The position numbers and the translations under genes were made by a program. Source: Gallibacter sp963634825 (GTDB lineage: Bacteria > Bacillota > Clostridia > Peptostreptococcales > Anaerovoracaceae). From it: a DNA stretch of 6,094 nucleotides. This document shows, piece after piece, positions 1 through 5,297 of this stretch. The DNA is taken from the NCBI GenBank assembly GCA_963634825.1, contig CAVHCP010000030.1:1-6094 (forward strand), given 5' to 3'. Positions within the stretch are counted from its first letter, which is position 1. Every line of letters starts with the position of its first letter. The notes beneath the pieces are model-generated. The model searched no databases, was not told where the DNA came from, and saw only the letters and a list, made by a program, of their open reading frames with translations.

Positions 1-10
1 CGCACAATCA

Positions 11-98
11 TGGCGGAGGATGAGGGACTCGAACCCTCGGGGCTGTTACACCTTACTCCCTTTCCAGGGGAGCTCCTTAGCCACTCGGTCAATCCTCC
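11..98 (-). tRNA. tRNA-Ser (anticodon GGA)
   Basis: This is a complete serine tRNA that decodes UCC and UCU. Read on the minus strand, the acceptor stem GGAGGAT (98-92) pairs with ATCCTCC (21-15), followed by discriminator G (14) and an encoded CCA (13-11). The anticodon stem CTCCC/GGGAG holds the 7-base loop CTGGAAA, placing anticodon GGA at 65-63. The T arm is GAGGG-TTCGAGT-CCCTC (38-22). A long variable arm of about 17 bases between the anticodon and T stems, together with the G discriminator, is typical of tRNA-Ser. The gene lies 109 bp downstream of thrC on the same strand. I see no convincing promoter in that gap, so it may be read through from the operon and processed, but this is inference. 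Confidence 0.97.
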
Positions 99-104
99 GT
101 ATCA

Positions 105-190
105 GCCTGCGTGCCACTTCGCGTCTTTGCTCTCTCACATCGGCAAAATCAGAGCAAAGCCGCGGGGAGCGGCCGCTCCCGCACGCAGGC
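105..190. repeat. Nested palindromic element (three-stem inverted-repeat structure)
   Basis: This 86-bp, GC-rich block (57 of 86 bases are G or C) lies between thrC and the tRNA and is almost wholly self-complementary. The outer arms GCCTGCGTGC (105-114) and GCACGCAGGC (181-190) are a perfect 10-bp inverted repeat. Inside, CGCG (120-123) plus CTTTGCTCT (125-133) pairs with AGAGCAAAG (151-159) plus CGCG (161-164), with one mismatch (124/160) and a 17-base loop. Immediately next is the perfect palindrome GGGAGCGGCCGCTCCC (165-180), which abuts the outer arm. Either strand could fold into a three-way junction. The next 20 bases (191-210) are very AT-rich. It could be a dispersed palindromic repeat (REP or MITE-like), a structured RNA or processing element in the thrC-tRNA transcript, or a protein-binding site. 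No coding potential is evident. Confidence 0.8.
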
Positions 191-207
191 GTTTATCCTA
201 TTTAATT

Positions 208-1680
208 TTATAAGCAATCCTTTACAGCATCCGCCATCTGGTCGATCTCAAGCACTCCTGTATGCAAAACCTTTTTGTTTTCGAGATCCTTTAGTCCTGC
301 CGGCACAGGTACGCCTGTCTCCTTGTGCACCTCCTTTAGGTACTCAAACCCGTCCTTGCACTTGCCAAGACCGATCGCCTTCGCAACGCTATCTGCAAAC
401 TTATATGGACTTGCTGTCGATGCTATTATCGCAGGCGTATTGTCTCCTGTCTTTTCTCTATAATCGTCATATACCTTATAAGCGACAGCTGTATGAGTAT
501 CCATAAGATAGCCGTCATTTTTATATGCCTTGCCTATCGCATCATTTGTTTCATCGATAGTCGCAAATCCGCCATAAAATACATTTAGCCCCGACTTTAT
601 CTTTTCATCGACCTCATAGACTTTTTTATCATCAAGGCTTGTCATCAAGCTCCTTATTTCCTCTCCGTTATCTCCGCTGAGGTGATATAAAAGTCTCTCG
701 AGGTTGCTCGAAATAAGGATATCCATAGAAGGCGAATTTGTCAAATGAAATTCCCTATTTATGTCATACACTCCTGTATTTATAAAATCCGTAAGCACCT
801 TGTTTTCGTTTGAAGCACATATAAATTTGTTTACAGGAATACCCATCTTGCTCGCATAATACGCCGCCAAAATATTTCCGAAGTTGCCTGTCGGAACTAC
901 GATATTTATCGCATCTCCGTCTTTGACTACCCCGCGCTCAACAAGCTTAATATACGAATATACATAATATGCAACCTGTGGCACAAGCCTGCCTATATTG
1001 ATAGAGTTGGCACTCGAAAGTTTCACGCCTTTTTTCGCGAGCTCCTCTGCCATCACCGAGTCGTTAAATATTTTTTTAACTCCGCTCTGCGCATTGTCAA
1101 AATTGCCATTTATGGCAAAGACATGTGTATTTTTGCCTTCTTGGCTTACCATCTGTCTTTCCTGTACCTCGGAAACTCCCTCGTTTGGATAAAATACAAT
1201 TATCTCCGTACCCGGCACATCTGCAAAGCCCTCAAGTGCAGCCTTGCCGGTATCGCCCGATGTCGCTGTCAAAATGCAGATTTTTTTATCTTCTTTTTCC
1301 TTTTTCATAGCTGTTGTCAAAAGGTATGGCAATATAGAAAGCGCCATATCCTTAAAGGCAGCTGTTTTGCCATGATAAAGCTCCAAAAAGTACGCTCCGC
1401 ACGCCTCTTTTATTTCCACAACATCGTCCGCTTCAAATTTTGTATCATATGCCCCACTTATGCAGGCTTGCATTTCCTCATCGGTATAATCAGTAAAAAA
1501 TGCTTTTATTACTGCACTTGCGACATCCTGATACCTTTTACCTACCATATCCTTTACTTCAAATGGTAGCTTCGGGAAGCTCTCCGGCACATAAAGCCCC
1601 TTGTCCTCCGCAAGCCCTCTTATGATTGCCTGTGCCGACGATTTGATATCGCCACTGCCTCTTGTACTTTTGTATTTCAT
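208..1680 (-). CDS. thrC: Threonine synthase
   Basis: This PLP-dependent cytosolic lyase converts O-phospho-L-homoserine to L-threonine, the last step of threonine synthesis. The 490-residue product fits the longer threonine synthases with an extended N-terminal domain. Visible marks are the N-terminal STRG (5-8), the PLP Schiff-base lysine K110 in the GKTAAFKDMA context, the phosphate-binding loop TSGDTGKAA (140-148), SSANSINIGR (222-231), and the PTGNFGNI cofactor loop (263-270). The ATG at 1680 is preceded by a GAGGAA-type ribosome binding site and begins only 12 bp after the protease gene stops, so it is probably translated from the same mRNA. The gene ends with TAA at 208, followed by a GC-rich palindromic element rather than a normal T-tract terminator. 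The frame is intact and no key residue is missing. The family assignment is secure. Confidence 0.97.
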   Translation of the reverse strand: MKYKSTRGSGDIKSSAQAIIRGLAEDKGLYVPESFPKLPFEVKDMVGKRYQDVASAVIKAFFTDYTDEEMQACISGAYDTKFEADDVVEIKEACGAYFLELYHGKTAAFKDMALSILPYLLTTAMKKEKEDKKICILTATSGDTGKAALEGFADVPGTEIIVFYPNEGVSEVQERQMVSQEGKNTHVFAINGNFDNAQSGVKKIFNDSVMAEELAKKGVKLSSANSINIGRLVPQVAYYVYSYIKLVERGVVKDGDAINIVVPTGNFGNILAAYYASKMGIPVNKFICASNENKVLTDFINTGVYDINREFHLTNSPSMDILISSNLERLLYHLSGDNGEEIRSLMTSLDDKKVYEVDEKIKSGLNVFYGGFATIDETNDAIGKAYKNDGYLMDTHTAVAYKVYDDYREKTGDNTPAIIASTASPYKFADSVAKAIGLGKCKDGFEYLKEVHKETGVPVPAGLKDLENKKVLHTGVLEIDQMADAVKDCL

Positions 1681-1692
1681 TTTATTTCCTCG

Positions 1693-2862
1693 CTACATTT
1701 TCTTTTTAATTTCCTTTATGGCCTTATTGAGCTGAGCATCCTCTCCATCACCTTGAGCATTTCTTGTATCCTTTACAACGATATCCGGCTCTATGCCCTT
1801 GCCGTTTATCTGTCTGCCCTTAGGTGAGAAGTATTCCGAAACAGTCAGCTTGATACCGCTACCGTCAGTAAGCGGGAACATCTGCTGGACTACGCCCTTG
1901 CCGTATGTCTTTGTGCCTATAACAGGACCTTTTTCAAAATCCTGCATAGCCGCAGTAAATATTTCCGAAGCGCTCGCCGTATATCCATTTACTAAAAGCA
2001 CTATCGGCTTATCGAAGGACTCCTTATCGTCCGAGTTTTGCTTTTGTATGTCGCCGTCCTTATCCTTTGTATATACGAGCATACCCTCCGGCAAAAGCTC
2101 GTCTAAGATTTCACAGGTTGTATTGACCACGCCACCCGTATTATTTCTCAGATCGATTATAAGTCCTTGCATTCCGTCATTTTTGAGCTTTTTGTAAACC
2201 TTGTTAAACTGGTCATATGTCTCTTTTGTAAACTCCGATATACAAATATATCCGATCTTGTTTTCGAGCATTTTACCGGAAACAGTATTTACAACTATGG
2301 TTTCCCTCGTAATCGTTTTTGTATATTCCTCGCCACTTGATGCGCTGATAAACGACACCTTGACATCTGTACCTGCCTCTCCTTGCACTCCGGAAACAAC
2401 AGTATTTAATGCCTCATCGCTGATGCTTTTGCCGTCAACCTTTGTAAGCGTATCTCCTACCTTTATGCCTGCCTTTTGTGCCGGTGAATCCTCAAAAACC
2501 TCTTTTACGGTTATTTTTTTTGTATCCGTATCCTGATAAAATTTAACGCCTATACCGGAAACCTCACCGTTTATAACGCTTGCCATAAGCTCCTGGAATT
2601 CTTCTGCCGTATAATACTCAGAATACTCATCTCCAATGCTCAACATATATCCTTTATAAAGATAATCCGATATAGCCTTGCTATCAAGATCCGAAGCGTA
2701 CAAATAATTGTTTTCAACAAGCTTTTGGAGCAGCTGCATTTTTTCATCGCCACCATATGCATTAGTTTGGATTTTACCGAAGCCTATGCCAATCCCCATT
2801 ATAAGGGAAATAACAAGGACTCCTACCATTGTGCCCTTCCAAAAGGCTCTCTTTTCTTTCAT
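1693..2862 (-). CDS. S41 family carboxy-terminal processing peptidase (CtpA-type), membrane-anchored
   Basis: This is a serine protease of the CtpA/Tsp/Prc family, which trims or degrades exported proteins from their C-termini. A basic start (MKEKRAFWKG) and a hydrophobic stretch at about residues 11-30 form a signal anchor, so the catalytic part should face outside the cell. A helical segment (about 40-95) is followed by a PDZ domain (about 100-175, with SGIGVKF and DSPAQKAGIKVGD) and the S41 fold. The catalytic serine is S297 in YTASASEIF and the general-base lysine is K322 in TYGKGVVQ. Their 25-residue spacing is the family standard. At 389 residues it ends soon after the protease fold, without the C-terminal peptidoglycan-binding domain seen in some homologues. 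Its ATG follows a strong AGGAGG site 23 bp after metA. The substrate is unknown, and its place among amino-acid genes gives no clear clue. Confidence 0.95.
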   Translation of the reverse strand: MKEKRAFWKGTMVGVLVISLIMGIGIGFGKIQTNAYGGDEKMQLLQKLVENNYLYASDLDSKAISDYLYKGYMLSIGDEYSEYYTAEEFQELMASVINGEVSGIGVKFYQDTDTKKITVKEVFEDSPAQKAGIKVGDTLTKVDGKSISDEALNTVVSGVQGEAGTDVKVSFISASSGEEYTKTITRETIVVNTVSGKMLENKIGYICISEFTKETYDQFNKVYKKLKNDGMQGLIIDLRNNTGGVVNTTCEILDELLPEGMLVYTKDKDGDIQKQNSDDKESFDKPIVLLVNGYTASASEIFTAAMQDFEKGPVIGTKTYGKGVVQQMFPLTDGSGIKLTVSEYFSPKGRQINGKGIEPDIVVKDTRNAQGDGEDAQLNKAIKEIKKKM

Positions 2863-2885
2863 ATTCCCTCCTGCGGTCTTATACT

Positions 2886-3800
2886 CTAAAATGCCATTAT
2901 ATCATATGGTGTGTTCTGATATACATAATAATTTAACCAGTTGCTAAATAATAACGTGCCGTGTCCGCGCCATCGCATAATAGGAGCATTTTTAGGGTCG
3001 TCATCCCTAAAGTAATTTTTAGGAATATCTATGTCTATTCCCTTATTTACATCTCTAAAATATTCCTGAGCGAGTGTATCCCTATCATATTCGTGATGAC
3101 CCATAACATATATTTCTCTTCCATTGTCCGTCGAGATTATATGCACTCCTGTCTCATCCGACTCCGCCAAAATCCTGAGCTCAGGCACCTTCAGTATGTC
3201 TTCTTTTGGCACCTCGGTATTTCGGCTGTGCGGCACATAAAATACCTCATCAAAACCCCTGACAAGTGGATTGTGCGGTCTTACAAGCTTCTGCTCAAAT
3301 ACGCCAAATACCTTTTTGTCTAAGATTTTTTTATTGAGTCCGTAGTTATAATAAAGCCCCGCCTGCGCTCCCCAGCAGATAAACATGCGACTGTATACAT
3401 TTTTTTTGCTGTAATCAAGCAGCTCTGTGAGCTCCTGCCAATAATCAACCTCTTCAAAGTCGTAAAATTCGACAGGCGCCCCGGTTATAATCATACCGTC
3501 AAAACGCCTCTTTTTTATTTCATCAAGCGTCGTATAAAATGACTCCATATGATTGTCCGATACATGCTGTGAGTCGTGGCTTTCCATCCTTACAAGCGTC
3601 AAATTTACCTGCAAAGGCGTATTGGAAAGAGCTCTTGCGAGCTGCGTCTCTGTCGCAACCTTTGTCGGCATCAGATTTACTATCGCTATCTCAAGCGGTC
3701 TTATGTCCTGGGTCGTTGCACGGCCCTCTTTCATCGTGAATATATTTTCTTCCTGTAATTTATCGGCAGCAGGAAGTCCGTTAGGTATTATTACCGGCAT
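2886..3800 (-). CDS. metA: Homoserine O-acyltransferase (MetA family), predicted acetyl-CoA specific
   Basis: This cytosolic enzyme acylates homoserine, the committed step of methionine synthesis. The 304-residue sequence aligns without gaps to the MetA landmarks I know: nucleophile C142 in MFICWGAQAG, and H235 and E237 in VMGHHEYD. These carry the same numbers as in the E. coli enzyme. The N-terminal MPVIIPNGLPA and the ITGAPVEFYDFEEVDYW block are family signatures. Residue 111 is glutamate. Published work on MetA homologues links E111 to acetyl-CoA use and G111 to succinyl-CoA use, so this is probably an O-acetyltransferase despite the succinyltransferase name the family often gets. That agrees with metY lying directly upstream (28-bp gap). 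The start ATG at 3800 has a near-ideal AAAGGAGG site (3810-3817) nine bases ahead. It is part of the met-thr operon. Confidence 0.95.
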   Translation of the reverse strand: MPVIIPNGLPAADKLQEENIFTMKEGRATTQDIRPLEIAIVNLMPTKVATETQLARALSNTPLQVNLTLVRMESHDSQHVSDNHMESFYTTLDEIKKRRFDGMIITGAPVEFYDFEEVDYWQELTELLDYSKKNVYSRMFICWGAQAGLYYNYGLNKKILDKKVFGVFEQKLVRPHNPLVRGFDEVFYVPHSRNTEVPKEDILKVPELRILAESDETGVHIISTDNGREIYVMGHHEYDRDTLAQEYFRDVNKGIDIDIPKNYFRDDDPKNAPIMRWRGHGTLLFSNWLNYYVYQNTPYDIMAF

Positions 3801-3828
3801 ATAGCCAAGCCTCCTTTATAGTATGTTA

Positions 3829-5109
3829 TTAAAGTCTTTCGAGTGCCTGTGCGAAATCAGCCTCGATATCCTCATAGTTTTCACAGCCAACAGAAACCCT
3901 TATCAGCTCAGGCTTTATACCGCCCTTGATCTGGTCCTCTTCGCTAAGCTGTCTATGTGTTGTACTTGCAGGATGAAGCACGCTTGTCCTAATATCTCCG
4001 ACATGCACTACGATACTTGCAAGCTCCAAGTTTTCGAGCATCTTTTCGCCTCCGGCTCTGCCGCCCTTAACTCCAAATGACAACACTCCGCTTGCACCCT
4101 TTGGCAAATATTTCTTTGCAAGCTCATAATATTGATCGCTTTCAAGACCCGGATAAGTTACCCAATCAACCTTTGGATGATTTTCGAGGAATGTAGCAAG
4201 CTTTAGTGCATTTTCGCTGTGTCTTTCCATCCTGAGGTGCAATGTATCAAGCCCCTGGAATGTAAGCCATGCGTTCATTGGGCTCATTGTACAGCCAAGG
4301 TCTCTTAGCATCTGCGCTCTTAGCTTAGTGCAAAATGCAGTCTTGCCAAACTTTTCGTAAAATTTAAGTCCGTGATAGCTCTCGTCAGGCTCTACCATTC
4401 CCGGATACTTATCAGCATACTTATCCCAGTCAAAGCTACCGCCCTCGATAACCATACCGCCGACTGCTACCGCATGTCCGTCTGCCCACTTTGTTGTACT
4501 GTGAGTTACTATGTCTGCGCCATACTCAAGCGGTCTGCACAGATAAGGTGATGCCAATGTATTGTCAACTATAAGTGGCACGCCTGCCTCCTTTGCAAGT
4601 GTCGAGAATTTCTCAAAATCAAGCACGCTGAGTGCAGGGTTTGCAAGTGATTCGGCAAATAGTGCCTTTGTATTTGGTTTGAACGCCTTTCTTAGCTCAT
4701 CTATAGGCGCATCCTGATCTATAAATGTTGTTTCTATGCCCATCTTTTTTAGCGTAACATTAAATAAGTTATGTGTACCGCCATAGATCCTTGAGGAGCT
4801 GACGATGTGATCCCCTTCCTGACATATATTTAACATTGAAATAAGATTTGCGGCCTGTCCGGCTGATGTTGCTATGCCCGCAGTACCTCCCTCAAGCGCC
4901 GCCATTTTCTCTTCGAGTGCATTTACTGTAGGGCTACCAAGTCTTGAATACATAAAATCAGCGCTTTCAAGGTCAAAGAGCTTCGCTACATCTTCACCGT
5001 TATAATATCTGTATGTAGTATTTTGTACTATCGGAAGTACCTGTGGCTGTCCGCTCTCCGCTTTATAACCCGCCTGTATACATGAAGTTTCAATTTTATA
5101 TTTTTTCAT
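3829..5109 (-). CDS. metY: O-acetylhomoserine sulfhydrylase (O-acetylhomoserine aminocarboxypropyltransferase)
   Basis: This is a PLP enzyme of the Cys/Met-metabolism family that makes homocysteine from O-acetylhomoserine and sulfide in the cytosol. Counting from the ATG at 5109, the protein has 426 residues, usual for MetY. It shows the YSR cofactor-contact motif (54-56), TSAGQAA (81-87), the pyridine-pairing aspartate in VDNTLASPYL (D182), the Schiff-base lysine K207 in THSTTKWADGH, and the C-terminal GDIRTSVLHPASTTH (371-385). Length and the last motif favour MetY over MetB or MetC, which are nearer 380-400 residues. An in-frame TTG at 5127 would add six residues but lies upstream of the GGAGGT site, so I reject it. 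This is the first gene of the minus-strand operon, followed by metA, whose product is its substrate. Methionine gamma-lyase is a less likely alternative. Confidence 0.95.
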   Translation of the reverse strand: MKKYKIETSCIQAGYKAESGQPQVLPIVQNTTYRYYNGEDVAKLFDLESADFMYSRLGSPTVNALEEKMAALEGGTAGIATSAGQAANLISMLNICQEGDHIVSSSRIYGGTHNLFNVTLKKMGIETTFIDQDAPIDELRKAFKPNTKALFAESLANPALSVLDFEKFSTLAKEAGVPLIVDNTLASPYLCRPLEYGADIVTHSTTKWADGHAVAVGGMVIEGGSFDWDKYADKYPGMVEPDESYHGLKFYEKFGKTAFCTKLRAQMLRDLGCTMSPMNAWLTFQGLDTLHLRMERHSENALKLATFLENHPKVDWVTYPGLESDQYYELAKKYLPKGASGVLSFGVKGGRAGGEKMLENLELASIVVHVGDIRTSVLHPASTTHRQLSEEDQIKGGIKPELIRVSVGCENYEDIEADFAQALERL

Positions 5110-5115
5110 AGCATT

Positions 5116-5121
5116 ACCTCC
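5116..5121 (-). promoter_or_regulatory. metY ribosome binding site that fixes the start
   Basis: On the minus strand GGAGGT lies six bases before the ATG at 5109. Because this site falls inside the longer reading frame opened by the TTG at 5127, it decides in favour of the shorter 426-residue protein. Confidence 0.85.
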
Positions 5122-5155
5122 AATCAAATATAACCTTTGTGATAATATGCAAATT

Positions 5156-5184
5156 ATTATACCACACTTTATACCGATTTAAAA
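5156..5184 (-). promoter_or_regulatory. Promoter candidate for the metY-metA-protease-thrC operon
   Basis: Reading the minus strand, a perfect TATAAT -10 box (5161-5156) is preceded by TG with one base between (TGGTATAAT), an extended -10. A weak -35-like TTTTAA (5184-5179) lies 17 bp upstream. Transcription would start near 5149, giving a leader of only about 40 bases before metY. That is too short for a SAM riboswitch or T-box, so control of this operon would have to be at the promoter by a DNA-binding protein. The start site is inferred. Confidence 0.7.
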
Positions 5185-5201
5185 CGATTGTATTTTGCCA
5201 A

Positions 5202-5219
5202 AATCATACTCACATGATT
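5202..5219. promoter_or_regulatory. Inverted repeat AATCAT-N6-ATGATT, possible operator
   Basis: A perfect 6-bp inverted repeat with a 6-bp spacer (ACTCAC) lies between the divergent promoters. It overlaps the first copy of the 34-bp-spaced direct repeat. Its size and symmetry suit a dimeric helix-turn-helix regulator, but no cognate regulator is seen in the window. Confidence 0.35.
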
Positions 5220-5227
5220 AAAAGTTT

Positions 5228-5258
5228 TTGTGGAAAATCAATACTTGCGGTGTATAAT
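5228..5258 (+). promoter_or_regulatory. Promoter candidate for the thioredoxin-reductase-like gene
   Basis: A perfect TATAAT -10 box is at 5253-5258. The best -35 candidate is TTGTGG (5228-5233), with a long 19-bp spacer, so the -35 is weak. Transcription would begin near 5265, leaving a leader of about 33 bases ending in a strong AAAGGAGGT ribosome binding site (5285-5293). Confidence 0.6.
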
Positions 5259-5297
5259 TACGATAAGGAAATCATACCAAAAGAAAAGGAGGTCAAT

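Larger units (their letters stand above)
208..5109 (-). other. Predicted metY-metA-S41 protease-thrC operon
   Basis: Four genes on one strand are separated by 28, 23 and 12 bp. Each has its own Shine-Dalgarno site, and I see no hairpin plus T-tract in the gaps. Transcription is expected from the extended -10 promoter near 5160. No terminator with a T-tract is visible after thrC, so readthrough into the palindromic element and tRNA-Ser is possible. Confidence 0.8.
5201..5277. repeat. Three direct repeats AAATCA(A)TAC at exact 34-bp spacing
   Basis: Copies lie at 5201-5209 (AAATCATAC), 5235-5244 (AAATCAATAC, one inserted A) and 5269-5277 (AAATCATAC). Their first bases are exactly 34 bp apart each time. 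Copy 2 falls in the spacer of the plus-strand promoter and copy 3 just after its predicted start. Copy 1 lies between the two divergent promoters. The arrangement suggests binding sites for a regulator of the flavoprotein gene, and perhaps of the met-thr operon. AT-richness makes chance matches easier, so this is tentative. Confidence 0.45.

Noticed and set aside
105..190. Palindromic block as an ordinary rho-independent terminator of thrC
   Set aside because: On the minus strand the structure is followed by CTGATACGG and then the tRNA, with no run of T. On the plus strand the following sequence is AT-rich, but there is no plus-strand gene to terminate.
195..230. Possible tRNA promoter with TATAAA or TAGGAT-like -10 near the thrC stop
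   Set aside because: No acceptable -35 is found at 16-18 bp, and the AT-rich stretch alone gives such matches by chance.
10..506. Short plus-strand open frames across the tRNA, the palindromic element and the thrC 3' end
   Set aside because: They overlap a perfect tRNA and the opposite strand of thrC, have no ribosome binding site and resemble no known protein.
5110..5127. Six-residue N-terminal extension of MetY from TTG at 5127
   Set aside because: The extension contains the Shine-Dalgarno GGAGGT itself, and the ATG at 5109 is ideally spaced from it.
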